A stretch of 64,000 nt of DNA from CAVUCH01 sp963739995 (GTDB taxonomy: Bacteria; Acidobacteriota; Vicinamibacteria; Vicinamibacterales; JAENWD01): positions 62,001 to 126,000 of the forward strand of contig CAVUCH010000022.1 of the NCBI GenBank assembly GCA_963739995.1, in the 5' to 3' direction. This document shows, in pieces, positions 16,903-26,735 of the stretch (position 1 is its first letter; each line of letters starts with the position of its first letter). The notes beneath the pieces were generated by a model. The model was given only the letters and a program-made list of their open reading frames with translations. It was not told the DNA's origin and made no database searches. The translations under genes and the position numbers were made by a program.

Positions 16903-18144
16903 TTGAGCAGGCGAGTCGTTGTGACCGGCATCGGGCTGGTGTCCTCGGTGGGCATCGGCACCGACGCCACCTGGGAATCGCTCCTGGCGGGGCGGAGCGG
17001 CATCGGACCGATCACGCGGTTCGACGCGGCCGCATTCTCGACACGCTTCGCGGCGGAGGTGAAGGCCTTCGATCCGCTCCGCTTCATCGAGAAAAAAGAA
17101 GTCAAGAAGATGGACATCTTCATCCAGTTCGCCATCGCCGCATCGCAGTTCGCGATGGACGATTCGGAACTGAAGGTGACCCCTGAGATCGCCCCCCGCG
17201 TCGGCGTCTTCATTGCGTCGGGTATCGGCGGCTTCACCACGATCGAGCGCGAGCACAAGGCCTTGCTCGAGGGAGGCCCGCGCCGGATCTCGCCCTTCTT
17301 CATCCCGTCGGCCATCATCAATCTCGCGTCCGGCCAGGTGTCGATTCGCTTCGGCGCGCAAGGCCCCAACTCTGCGACGTGTACTGCGTGCACCGCCTCC
17401 GCGCATGCCCTCGGCGACGCCTCCGAGATCATCCGGCGCGGAGCGGCGGACGTGATGATCGCCGGCGGTTCGGAGGCAGCCGTTTGCGCCATGGGAATCG
17501 GCGGGTTCGCCGCCATGCGCGCGCTGTCGACCCGCAACGACGATCCGGCAGGATCGAGCCGTCCCTTCGACCGCGACCGCGACGGCTTCGTGCTGGGCGA
17601 GGGCGCCGGTGTGCTGGTGCTCGAGGAACTGGAATTCGCGAAGGCGCGCGGCGCACGCATCTACGCCGAGCTCGTCGGCTACGGTATGTCGGCTGACGCC
17701 TACCACATGACAGCCCCCTCGGACGACGGCGACGGGGCCTACCGGGTCATGAAGGCAGCACTCGACTCCGGCGGCGTCCGGCCTGACGCGGTTGATTACA
17801 TCAACGCCCATGGCACCTCCACGCCGCACAACGACCGAATCGAAACGGTCGCCATCAAGCGGTGCTTCGGCGACCACGCGCGCCGACTGGCTATCTCCTC
17901 GACCAAGTCGATGACAGGCCACCTGCTCGGCGCGGCCGGCGGGCTGGAGGCCGGCATCACCGTGCTCGCGCTCCACCGTCAGATCGTCCCGCCCACGATC
18001 AACCTGGAAAGCCCCGATCCCGACTGCGATCTCGACTACGTGCCGCACACGCCGCGCGAGATGAAGTTGACCTACGCGCTATCGAACTCCTTCGGCTTCG
18101 GCGGAACGAACGGCGCGTTGCTGTTCAGGCGGTACGAGGGGTAG
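16903..18144 (+). CDS. fabF: 3-oxoacyl-ACP synthase II FabF
   Basis: The condensing enzyme has the Cys-His-His triad: Cys163 in TACTASAHA, a His in NAHGTSTPHND and a His in KSMTGHLLGAAGG. I place the start at TTG 16903 because GGAGG at 16894-16898 precedes it at the right spacing, giving 413 residues, close to the E. coli FabF length. A GTG at 16870 would add an unconserved Ala/Gly-rich leader. FabF elongates acyl-ACP with malonyl-ACP and is the last gene of the fatty acid block. Confidence 0.94.
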   Translation: MSRRVVVTGIGLVSSVGIGTDATWESLLAGRSGIGPITRFDAAAFSTRFAAEVKAFDPLRFIEKKEVKKMDIFIQFAIAASQFAMDDSELKVTPEIAPRVGVFIASGIGGFTTIEREHKALLEGGPRRISPFFIPSAIINLASGQVSIRFGAQGPNSATCTACTASAHALGDASEIIRRGAADVMIAGGSEAAVCAMGIGGFAAMRALSTRNDDPAGSSRPFDRDRDGFVLGEGAGVLVLEELEFAKARGARIYAELVGYGMSADAYHMTAPSDDGDGAYRVMKAALDSGGVRPDAVDYINAHGTSTPHNDRIETVAIKRCFGDHARRLAISSTKSMTGHLLGAAGGLEAGITVLALHRQIVPPTINLESPDPDCDLDYVPHTPREMKLTYALSNSFGFGGTNGALLFRRYEG

Positions 18145-18215
18145 CAACCAGAGGCCAGGGATCAGTCGGACACATCAGCGGTCAGCCGTCAGAATTTGCC
18201 GACCCGGTCACGATC
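18145..18215. repeat. Short CAG/GTCAG-word repeat in gap
   Basis: The 71-nt gap between fabF and etfB contains clustered words: CCAGAGGCCAGGGATCAG followed by ATCAGCGGTCAGCCGTCAG. It resembles, in a shorter form, the tandem-word repeats at 4961, 12890 and inside dnaE2. No promoter or clear ribosome site can be separated from it. Confidence 0.4.
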
Positions 18216-18977
18216 ATGAAAATCGCCGTCTGCATCAAGCAGGTCCCCACGCGTGAGTGGCAGCCCCGTCTGAATGATACGAAGACCTGGATTCGCGAGG
18301 GCGATGCCAGCTTCGAAATGAACGAGCCCGACGCGTACGCGCTCGAGGAGGGGTTGCGTCTCAAGGAGAAGCACGGCGGCGAGGTGGTCGTGTGCGCGGC
18401 CGGGCCCGCACGTTCGGCACAGGTGATACGGGAGGCCCTGGCGCGCGGGGCTGACCGCGCCATTCACGTCGAGCACGAGGAGCTCGGGGCAGCCGACGCC
18501 TCCGGTGCCGCCGGTGCGCTCGCCGAGGCCATGCGTGACGAGGCCTTTGATCTCGTCCTCACCGGCCTGCAATCCGACGATCAGGGGCACGCGCAGGTAG
18601 GAGTCGTCCTGGCCGAGCGCCTCGGAATCCCGCACGCCACCATCATCATGGAAGTGCAGGTCGAGGGCGGACGCCTGCGGGTGAAGCGCGAGCTGGAGGG
18701 AGGCTGGTTCCAGTGGATCGCGCTTCCGCTTCCGGCGCTGCTGACGATCCAGAGCGGCATCAACCAGCTGCGCTACGCGACGCTGAAAGGCATCATGGCG
18801 GCGAAGAAGAAGGAGGTACGGAAGGTCACGCCCGCGGCCCCGCTCGCAGCCTCTCAGCAGATCGCAAGCCTCTACGTGCCGGAACGCAGCAAAGCAACCC
18901 GGATGATCGCGGGCTCACCTGCCGAAGCCGCCCAGGAACTGGTCCGCCGCCTGCGAGATGAGGCGAGAGCCCTGTAA
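18216..18977 (+). CDS. etfB: Electron transfer flavoprotein beta subunit
   Basis: The 253-residue protein begins MKIAVCIKQVPTREW and contains DLVLTGLQSDDQGHAQVG, the AMP-binding loop of EtfB, then LPALLTIQSGINQLRYA. With EtfA it forms the FAD/AMP heterodimer that collects electrons from acyl-CoA and other dehydrogenases. ATG at 18216 matches the family start. A fatty acid synthesis block upstream and the ETF-quinone oxidoreductase downstream place it in lipid catabolism and respiration. Confidence 0.94.
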   Translation: MKIAVCIKQVPTREWQPRLNDTKTWIREGDASFEMNEPDAYALEEGLRLKEKHGGEVVVCAAGPARSAQVIREALARGADRAIHVEHEELGAADASGAAGALAEAMRDEAFDLVLTGLQSDDQGHAQVGVVLAERLGIPHATIIMEVQVEGGRLRVKRELEGGWFQWIALPLPALLTIQSGINQLRYATLKGIMAAKKKEVRKVTPAAPLAASQQIASLYVPERSKATRMIAGSPAEAAQELVRRLRDEARAL

Positions 18978-19045
18978 GGCCCGTCTGCCGATGTGGTATG
19001 CAGGCTGATCCCCGCGGGTACGGCCTGGTGTCTCAGGAGTCCGAC

Positions 19046-20005
19046 ATGATCCTCGTCATTGCCGAACAGCGCGGCGGCCGCCTGAACAGGGCCTCCTGGG
19101 AAGTGATCGCGGCGGCCCAGCAGCTGGCCGCAGGCGCTTCGATCACGGTGGTGCTCCCCGGCGCCGACGTGAGCGCCGCGGGCCAGGAGCTCTCGGCCGC
19201 GGCAGTCGCCGAGATCGTGCTGCTGCAGCACGCCGCGCTCGAGCCCTACACCCCCGACGGCATGGTGCAGGCGCTCGATGCGTTCGTGCGGCAGGCGGCA
19301 CCCTCCCTGGTGCTGTTCCCGCACACCTACCAGACCCGCGATTTCGCGCCCGCGCTCGCCGCGCGTCTCGGCCGATCGCTCATCACAGATTGCATCGGGG
19401 CGCGAGAAAGTACGGGCGGGCGCGCGTTCACGCGTCCGATGTTCCAGGGCAAGCTGGCCGCTGACGTGATCCCCCTTGGTGAGACGCCGCACCTGGTGAG
19501 CCTCCAGGTCGGTGCGTTTCGGGCGGATCAGGCGGCCCGTGGGTCGGCACCCGTGCGGGTGAGCGAGGCGGCCGTGGATCCGTCCCGGATTCGGCAACAG
19601 CCAGACGCGCCATTTCAGGAGGCCAAGGGAGCGGTCGACCTCTCGCAGGCGGAGCGCATCGTGGCGGTCGGCCGCGGTATCAAGAACCAGGAGAACATTG
19701 CGCTGGCCGAGAAGCTGGCGGGTGCGCTCGGCGCGGAGCTCGCCGCGTCGCGCCCCATCTGCGATGCCGGGTGGCTGCCGATGGAGCGCCAGATCGGCAG
19801 CTCCGGCCAGACGGTCGCGCCGAAACTGTATGTCGCGATCGGCATCTCCGGCGCCATCCAGCACGTCGTGGGAATGAAAGGCGCACGCACGATCGTCGCG
19901 ATCAACAAGGACGCGGACGCGCCCATTTTCGAGGTGGCCGACTACGGCATCGCCGGTGACCTCTTCGACGTGCTGCCCGCCCTCACGAAGGCGCTCGAGC
20001 CGTAG
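19046..20005 (+). CDS. etfA: Electron transfer flavoprotein alpha subunit
   Basis: This 319-residue subunit carries the C-terminal FAD domain: GRGIKNQENI, SRPICDAGWLPMERQIGSSGQTVAPKLY and GISGAIQHVVGMK, followed by NKDADAPIFEVADYGI. ATG at 19046 follows a CAGGAG ribosome site; an upstream ATG at 18998 would add 16 unconserved residues. It pairs with EtfB just upstream. Confidence 0.94.
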   Translation: MILVIAEQRGGRLNRASWEVIAAAQQLAAGASITVVLPGADVSAAGQELSAAAVAEIVLLQHAALEPYTPDGMVQALDAFVRQAAPSLVLFPHTYQTRDFAPALAARLGRSLITDCIGARESTGGRAFTRPMFQGKLAADVIPLGETPHLVSLQVGAFRADQAARGSAPVRVSEAAVDPSRIRQQPDAPFQEAKGAVDLSQAERIVAVGRGIKNQENIALAEKLAGALGAELAASRPICDAGWLPMERQIGSSGQTVAPKLYVAIGISGAIQHVVGMKGARTIVAINKDADAPIFEVADYGIAGDLFDVLPALTKALEP

Positions 20006-20017
20006 CGACAGTAGTCC

Positions 20018-21673
20018 ATGGATCGAGAAACGCTGGACGTGGACGTCCTCATCGTCGGCGGCGGTCCGGCTGGGCTGTCTGCTGCGCTGCGGCTGGCGCA
20101 GCTGCAGAAGGCACACGGCGGCGAGCCGTTGACGATTGCGGTGCTCGAGAAGGCCCGCGAGGCCGGTGCCCACATGCTCTCGGGCGCGGTGCTCGATCCG
20201 TCCGCGCTCCGCGAGCTGGTGCCAGATTTTGTCGAGAAGGGAGCGCCGCTCGAGTCGGCGGTGCACGAAGACCACGTCTATTTTCTCAGCGGTTCCCGCT
20301 CGCGCATCCAGCTGCCGATCACGCCGCCGCCCCTCCGCAATCACGGCAACTACGTCATCTCGCTGAACAGGTTCGCGAAGTGGCTCGCGGGGCTCGTTGA
20401 AGCCGAGGGCATCGACCTGTTTGTGGGATTCGCCGGGGTGGAGGTGCTGTTCGACGGCGACCGGGTGACAGGCGTGCGAACCGGTGACAAGGGGATCGGC
20501 AGGAACGGTGAACCGCGCGCCACGTTCGAGCCGGGCGTCGACATCCGCGCCAAGGTGACGATCTTCGCCGACGGCGTGCGCGGGAATCTCACGAAGTCGC
20601 TGCTGCGGCGGCTGCCTCTGGCCCACGACCGCCAGCCGGAGCAGTTTGCAATCGGGATCAAAGAACTCTGGGAGGTACCGCCAGACCGCGTAAGGCCAGG
20701 CACGGTCATCCACACATTGGGGTGGCCGCTGCGGATGGAGGAGTTCGGCGGCGGGTTCATCTACGCGTTGCCGCAAGGGCGGCTGTCGGTCGGGTTCGTC
20801 GCCGGACTGGATTACAAGGACCCGCTGTTCGATCCCCATGTCGCGTTCCAGCTCTTCAAGCAGCATCCGCTCGTCAGCGGCCTGCTGCGCGGCGGGCAGC
20901 TGGTGCGATACGGCGCGAAGGCGCTGCCGGAAGGCGGCTGGTACACCATCCCGCGCTCCTACATGGATGGCGGGCTCATTACGGGCGACGCGGGCGGCTA
21001 CCTGAACTCGTTTCGCCTGAAGGGCATCCATCTCGCGATGCGCACGGGCATGCTGGCCGCCGAAACCGCCTTCGAAGCGGTGCGCGCAGGCGATACGTCG
21101 GCATCGCGCCTCGCGACCTATCAGCGCCGTATCGATGAGGGATCGGTGCGGGCCGAGCTGTACCCGGTGCGGAACGTGCACCAGAGCTTCGCGTACGGCC
21201 TCGTTCCCGGCCTCCTGTATTCGGCGCTCGCCCTCGTCGCCAAGGGGTGGTGGTTCCGCCCGATCGAGGGGCACGCCGGGCATACCCGCATGCGGTTCGT
21301 GACTGACTACTCCGGTGATGCGCCGCTGACCGCCGAGGCGTCCGGGGGCATGAAGCCAGACCGCGTGCTCACGTTCGACAAGCTCACGAACGTGCACTTC
21401 TCGGGTACCCGTCACGACGAGGACCAGCCCGTGCACCTGCTCGTGCACACGGAAGTGTGCGGCACGATCTGCGGGCAGGAATACGGACACCCGTGCACGC
21501 GGTTCTGCCCCGCGAATGTCTATGAAATCGTGGCTGAGGCCGCCGGCCCGCGCCTGCAGATCAACGCCTCGAACTGCGTCCACTGCAAGACGTGCGACAT
21601 CATGGACCCCTACCAGGTGATCACGTGGGTGCCGCCCGAAGGCGGCGGCGGCCCGCAGTACGACGGTCTGTGA
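20018..21673 (+). CDS. ETF-quinone oxidoreductase
   Basis: The 551-residue flavoprotein has an N-terminal FAD motif VLIVGGGPAGLSAALRLAQ (about 12-30), the membrane-associated middle region, and a C-terminal [4Fe-4S] domain with cysteines in VCGTICGQEYGHPCTRFCP and NCVHCKTCDI. It passes electrons from reduced ETF to the quinone pool, here probably menaquinone. The order etfB-etfA-ETF:QO makes a complete electron path in one transcription unit. Length is normal for the family. Confidence 0.94.
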   Translation: MDRETLDVDVLIVGGGPAGLSAALRLAQLQKAHGGEPLTIAVLEKAREAGAHMLSGAVLDPSALRELVPDFVEKGAPLESAVHEDHVYFLSGSRSRIQLPITPPPLRNHGNYVISLNRFAKWLAGLVEAEGIDLFVGFAGVEVLFDGDRVTGVRTGDKGIGRNGEPRATFEPGVDIRAKVTIFADGVRGNLTKSLLRRLPLAHDRQPEQFAIGIKELWEVPPDRVRPGTVIHTLGWPLRMEEFGGGFIYALPQGRLSVGFVAGLDYKDPLFDPHVAFQLFKQHPLVSGLLRGGQLVRYGAKALPEGGWYTIPRSYMDGGLITGDAGGYLNSFRLKGIHLAMRTGMLAAETAFEAVRAGDTSASRLATYQRRIDEGSVRAELYPVRNVHQSFAYGLVPGLLYSALALVAKGWWFRPIEGHAGHTRMRFVTDYSGDAPLTAEASGGMKPDRVLTFDKLTNVHFSGTRHDEDQPVHLLVHTEVCGTICGQEYGHPCTRFCPANVYEIVAEAAGPRLQINASNCVHCKTCDIMDPYQVITWVPPEGGGGPQYDGL

Positions 21674-22354
21674 GCACGCCCGAGCCCGGGTGGCGAGCGT
21701 CGCGTCGCAAGCGCCTCGAGGCTGCGGCGATTGCCGCCCTCGGGTATCCCGCCATCAACGTGATGGGCCTGTACGTGGCGATGGCGCGTCAGCGGCCTCG
21801 AACACTTCGACGGGATCTTCGCCTCTGGGCGGTACCCCGTCATGGCCTTCTGGCACGGGCGGATTCTTCCTGCGCTCTACTACTTCAGGCGGCGCGGCAT
21901 CGTGGTCATCACGAGCGACAACTTCGATGGCGAGTGGATGGCTAGGATCATCCACCGCTTCGGGTACATGACCGCGCGTGGATCGACCTCCCGGAATGCC
22001 GCACGGGCAGCGCTCCGGGCAAAGCGCTTCATGGAGGAAGGGCACCCCGTGGGTCTCACCATCGACGGACCCCGGGGGCCCGCGCGCGTGGCACAGCCCG
22101 GCGTCATCTGGCTCGCCAAGGTGACGGGCAATCCAGTCCTCCCGTTCCATCTCGAGGCGGCGTCCCACTGGACGGCGCCGAGCTGGGACTCGTCACAGGT
22201 GCCGCTGCCGTTCAGCCGCATCGCCGTGGTCGTCGGCGAGCCCCTGTTTGTCCCGGGCGACGCCGACGCGACGGGCCTGGAAGCGAAGCGTGTCGAGTTG
22301 GAGCGCATCCTCGGAGCACTTGAGGAGCGCGCCCTGAAGCTGCTCGCCGTGTAG
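21670..22354 (+). CDS. Lysophospholipid acyltransferase-like protein, DUF374 (one +1 frameshift)
   Basis: The N-terminal part (GTG at 21670, overlapping the preceding TGA) reads RRKRLEAAAIAALGYPAINVMGL in one frame. From about 21782 the next frame continues with WRVSGLEHFDGI, YPVMAFWHGRILPALYYFRRRG, TARGSTSRNAARAA and TIDGPRGPARVAQPG. The HGR and DGPRGP motifs are those of the DUF374/LPLAT family, which acylate lysophospholipids or lipid A intermediates at the inner membrane. Removing one base at about 21775-21782 gives a single protein of about 227 residues. The extra base is probably a sequence error. Confidence 0.78.
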
Positions 22355-22454
22355 GCCTCGCCGGTGCAGGGCGCTCACCGTGCAGGCCGCGGGGCAGTGT
22401 AGCCACGGGGCCGAAGCGGCCCGGCGAGATGGCATGAGGGTCCATAATCCCACC

Positions 22455-23531
22455 ATGCCCCTGACCCTGATTTCCTCACCGCGCTTCGCCGACCACGTCA
22501 CCCCCCCCGGGCACCCGGAGTGCGTCGAGCGCGCAGACGTGCTCGACGTCGTCGCCGATCGCTGGCGCGCGCGTGACGGGCGCGTGATCGCGCCGCGGGA
22601 GGCGACCCGGGAAGAGCTGGGGCGGGTGCACGACGACGCGTATCTCGAGGCCCTCGAGGCCACCCGTGGGCGCGCCGCGATGCTCGATCCCGATACCTTC
22701 ACCTCGCCGGAATCGCTTGCCGTGGCGGCCTTGGCAGCAGGCGCGGCGCTCTCAGGCCTCGAGTGGATCCTGCAGGAGGGCGGCCTCGCAGCCGCGGACG
22801 ATCGGCACGGTGGTGCGGCCACGGACGCTCCACGTCGTGCGCTTGCACTGGTGCGCCCGCCGGGCCATCACGCCGAAGCCAACCGTGCCATGGGTTTCTG
22901 CCTGCACAACAACGTGGCCATAGCCGCCGCCGCCGCCCTCGCCTCCGGGCTCCGGCGCGTCGCCATCGTCGACTACGACGTGCACCATGGAAACGGGACG
23001 CAGCACAGCTTCTATCGGGATCCGCGGGTGCTGTTCATATCCACCCACCAGTACCCGTTCTACCCCGGCACCGGTGGCGTCGGGGAAACCGGGGAAGGGG
23101 ATGGCCGTGGCTTCACGGTCAATGTGCCACTCGAGAGCGGATCCACCGACGGCGACTATGCGCTGGTGTGCGACCGCGTGGTCGTACCCGTCCTGAATGA
23201 GTTCGCGCCGGAGCTCGTGCTCGTGTCCGCCGGATTCGACGCGCATGAGCGCGATCCCCTGGCGCACATGCGCATGAGCGCAGCCGGGTTCGGCGCCCTG
23301 ACCGCGCGCCTTGCCGCAGCCGCCGACCGCCACGCGCGCGGACGCCTTCTGCTCGTGACCGAGGGCGGCTACGATCTGCCGGCGTTTGGTGAAAGCCTGG
23401 ATGTCGTCGTGCGCGTGCTGGCGGAGGAGCACGTGCCCGACGTGCGTGAAGGTGCGGCTCCAACTGGTCGTGGTGCAACCGCCGTGGACGCTGTGCGCGT
23501 GGCCCAGGCCGGCCGATGGCATGCACTATAA
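22455..23531 (+). CDS. Histone deacetylase-family (acetoin utilisation-like) deacetylase
   Basis: This 358-residue zinc hydrolase has the HDAC signatures RPPGHHAEANRAMGFC (tandem His), VDYDVHHGNGTQHSFY (zinc Asp and His) and SAGFDAHERDPL. Bacterial class II HDAC-like enzymes remove acetyl groups from polyamines or proteins. ATG at 22455 begins the conserved LTLISSPRFADHVTPPGHPE stretch. The last ~25 residues are not conserved. It ends six bases before leuS. Confidence 0.88.
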   Translation: MPLTLISSPRFADHVTPPGHPECVERADVLDVVADRWRARDGRVIAPREATREELGRVHDDAYLEALEATRGRAAMLDPDTFTSPESLAVAALAAGAALSGLEWILQEGGLAAADDRHGGAATDAPRRALALVRPPGHHAEANRAMGFCLHNNVAIAAAAALASGLRRVAIVDYDVHHGNGTQHSFYRDPRVLFISTHQYPFYPGTGGVGETGEGDGRGFTVNVPLESGSTDGDYALVCDRVVVPVLNEFAPELVLVSAGFDAHERDPLAHMRMSAAGFGALTARLAAAADRHARGRLLLVTEGGYDLPAFGESLDVVVRVLAEEHVPDVREGAAPTGRGATAVDAVRVAQAGRWHAL

Positions 23532-23537
23532 TTGGGC

Positions 23538-26091
23538 GTGGCCGACTACAATCCACGCGACCTCGACAAGAAATGGCAGCGGCGTTGGCTGGCCGAGCGC
23601 GTGTTCGAGCCGACGGAAGACTCCTCGAAGCCGAAGTTCTATTGCCTCGAGATGTTCGCGTACCCGTCCGGGCACGCGCACGTCGGCCATGTCCGCAATT
23701 ACATCATCGGCGACGTGATCGCCCGAACGCGGCGGATGCGCGGCTACAACGTCCTGCACCCGTTCGGGTGGGATGCCTTCGGCCTGCCCGCCGAGAACGC
23801 CGCCATCAAGAGCGGCATTGATCCCGAGGTGTCGACGCTCGACAACATCGAGCACATGAAGGGCCAGCTTCAGCGGCTCGGCATAAGCTACGCGTGGGAT
23901 CGCGAGATCGCGACCTGTTCCCCCGAGTACTACCACTGGAACCAATGGCTCTTCGTCCGCATGTACGAGCGCGGGCTCGCGTATCGCCGCAAGTCGACGG
24001 TGAACTGGTGCGAGAGCTGCCAGACCGTGCTTGCCAACGAGCAGGTCGTCGATGGCGGCTGCTGGCGGTGCGGCACGATGGTCACGACGCGTGAGCTCGA
24101 ACAGTGGTTCTTCCGGATCACGGCGTACACCGACGAGCTGCTCGAGGGCCTTGGCCGCCTGAGCACGTGGCCCGACAAAGTGTTGACGATGCAGCGGAAC
24201 TGGATCGGGCGCAGCGAGGGCGCGCGGCTCCGGTTTCCGATTGTCGAGGCCGATGAGACGAGCGGTGCGCGGGCCGTGGACGTGTTCACCACGCGAGTCG
24301 ACACGGTCTTCGGCGCCACCTTCGTGACCCTCGGCCCCGAGCACCCGCTGGTGGAGGCGTTCGCCCTCGAGTCTGCCGACCCGCAGACGATGCGCGCGCA
24401 GGCCAACCGCTTTCGGGCGCAGGACCGCATCGGGCGCATCAGCGGTGCGATCGAGAAAGAGGGTTTCTTTACCGGGCGGTTTGCGATCAACCCGTTCACG
24501 GAGGAACGGGTGCCGATCTGGGTCGCCAACTTCGTGGTTGGCGACTATGGCACCGGCGCCGTCATGGCAGTGCCCGCGCACGATCAGCGCGATTTCGAGT
24601 TCGCGCGCAAGTACGATCTTACCGGTTCGCATGGCGGTCGCGCCAGCCGACGCGCCGCGAGGCGCGCCCGCGGACGCCCCGGCGGGGCCGTTCACCGACT
24701 ACGGCGTACTCGTAGGCTCCGGCGAATACGACGGCCTCACGTCGGAGGAGGCGCAGGTCCGGCTTGCCGACGCGGCACAGAAGCGAGGGCTCGGGGAGCG
24801 GACCGTCCAGTACAGGTTGAAGGACTGGGGCATCTCGCGGCAGCGCTACTGGGGCACGCCCATCCCGATGGTCTACTGCGAACGGGACGGCATCGTGCCG
24901 GTGCCAGACGATCAGCTGCCCGTTCTCCTCCCGAAGATCACCGAGTTCACGGGTCGCGGCGACTCACCGCTCGCGCACGTGCCGGAGTTCGTGGAGGTGG
25001 TGTGCCCCAAATGTGGCGGGCCCGCGCGCCGCGAGACCGACACCATGGATACCTTCGTCGACTCGTCCTGGTACTTTTACCGGTTTTGCGATCCGAAGAA
25101 CGCGAAGCTGCCGTTCGACCCCCGTAAGACGAAGTACTGGATGCCGGTCGACTTCTACAGCGGCGGCGTCGAGCACGCAATCCTGCATCTGATCTACTCG
25201 CGGTTCTTCACACGCGTCTTCCGCGATCTCGGCATGGTCGATCACAGCGAGCCGTTCACGCACCTCCTGACACAGGGTATGGTGCTGAAGGACGGCGCCG
25301 TCATGTCGAAGTCGAAAGGCAACGTGGTCGATCCCGACACGATGATCGACAAGTACGGGGCTGACGCGCTGCGGCTGTACGTCATGTTCGTCGCGCCGCC
25401 TGAGAAGGAAGTGGAGTGGGCGGACACGGGTCTCGAGGGGAGCTTCCGCTTTCTCGCGCGCGTGTGGCGGATTGTCGATCAGTGGGCCGAAACCGTCGGC
25501 GGAGAGGGCATTGCGCTCGAGGGCTGCGACTGCAACGCCGCCGAACGTGCGCTTCGGCGGAAGACCCACGACACGATGCGGCGCGTCACGGCGGACATCG
25601 AGGAACGTCAGCACCTGAACACCGCGGTGTCGGCGCTCATGGAGCTCGTGAACGAGCTCTACGCCTTCACGGAAGGCACCCACACCGGCGCGCCGGGGCG
25701 GCGCGTGAGCGAGACTGCCGTCATCGAGGCCGAGCGGATCGAAACGGTCGCCGTGATGAAGGAAGCGGTCGAAGCGCTCGTGCTGATGCTGTCGCCGTTC
25801 GCACCGCATACCGCCGAGGAGTTGTGGTCCTTTCTCGGCCATGCAGAGGGCCTGACGACTGCGCGGTGGCCCGCGTTCGATCCGCAGGTTGCGAAAGCCG
25901 CGGAGATCGTTGTGCCCGTCCAGGTGAACGGCAGGCTCCGGAGCCGCCTCACCGTCCCCGCGGATGCTTCGGAAGAGCAGTTGCGTGAAGCCGCCCTCGC
26001 GGATCCGGCTGTGCAGGGCTACACAGCGGGAAAAACGGTACATAAGGTCGTGATCGCGGGCGGCAAGCTCGTGAACGTGGTGATTGGGTGA
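23538..26091 (+). CDS. leuS: Leucyl-tRNA synthetase (one +1 frameshift)
   Basis: Leucyl-tRNA synthetase charges tRNA-Leu. The HIGH motif appears as HAHVGH (about 46-51), WDAFGLPAENAA follows, and MSKSKGN (KMSKS loop) is encoded near 25303. Zinc-type CESC...CWRC and CPKCGG pairs are present. The frame breaks at 24619-24620: ...FARKYDL in the first frame continues as PVRMAVAPADAPRG in the next if one T of CTTACC is removed, restoring about 850 residues. Because leuS is essential and the rest is intact, the extra base is most likely a sequence error. GTG at 23538 was chosen as start. Confidence 0.92.
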
Positions 26092-26627
26092 GCACGCCGA
26101 AGCTCCTCGCCCTCGTCCTGCTGCTGGCCATCACCGCCTCTCCCGGCTGCGGCTACGCCCTTGCGGGCCGCGGGTCGTTTCTCCCGGCCTACATCAACGT
26201 CATCGGAATCCCGCAGTTCACGAATGCGACGCCCTACGAGGTGATCGACCAGGTGTTCACGGAACGGGTGCGTTCGGAGTTCATCGGCCGCGGCAAGTAC
26301 CGAGTGCTGCCGCAGTCGACAGGCGTGGACGCCGTGCTGAGCGGGGAGATCACGGGGCTGTCCATCGCTCCCGCCTCGTTTACGGATCAGCAACAAGCAT
26401 CGCGCTATGTGGTCACCGTCGTGGCCAAGCTCCAGTTTCGCGACCTGAAGACGAACAACGTCCTGTGGGAGAACCCCTCGCTCGTGTTCCGGGAGGAGTA
26501 TGAAGCCGCACAAGGTACGAGCGCCCTCGACCCGAATGCGTTCTTCGGTCAGGAAGCGAACGCGCTCGAGCGTGTGGCGACGGAGTTCGCCAGGACGGTG
26601 ATCAGCTCGATACTCGAGGCGTTCTAA
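26088..26627 (+). CDS. lptE: LPS-assembly lipoprotein LptE
   Basis: The 179-residue product has a lipoprotein signal peptide ending in ITASPGC (Cys21) followed by GYALAGRGSFLP, the classic GY(x)L start of LptE. LptE plugs the LptD barrel in the outer membrane and helps insert lipopolysaccharide. GTG at 26088 overlaps the leuS stop, and leuS-lptE-holA is a conserved order. This fits the lpx genes at the start of the window. Confidence 0.88.
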   Translation: MSTPKLLALVLLLAITASPGCGYALAGRGSFLPAYINVIGIPQFTNATPYEVIDQVFTERVRSEFIGRGKYRVLPQSTGVDAVLSGEITGLSIAPASFTDQQQASRYVVTVVAKLQFRDLKTNNVLWENPSLVFREEYEAAQGTSALDPNAFFGQEANALERVATEFARTVISSILEAF

Positions 26628-26639
26628 CCCGGATGAGAT

Positions 26640-26716
26640 GTTGAGGCTTCAGGCTGCAGCCTACAGGCTGCGGTTCGGTCGGGCTCAGCCTGCCGCCTGT
26701 GGCCTGCAGCCGGCGC
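26640..26716. repeat. Inverted-repeat element with GGCTGCAGG-word arms
   Basis: The lptE-holA gap contains GGCTTCAGGCTGCAG and CAGGCTGCGG words on the left and CTGCCGCCTGTGGCCTGCAG on the right, which is close to the reverse complement. A short core of about 15-20 nt separates the arms. The words are variants of the GGCTCCAGG arms found four times in dnaE2, so this is probably a small or decayed member of that group. Confidence 0.6.
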
Positions 26717-26735
26717 TCATTTCAAGGCTGACGTA

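Noticed and set aside
18872..21583. Long minus-strand open frame of about 900 codons
   Set aside because: It lies antisense to etfA and the ETF-quinone oxidoreductase, is Arg/His-rich and matches no family, as expected of shadow frames in high-GC DNA. Similar ones at 830-2491 and 3661-5523 were rejected for the same reason.
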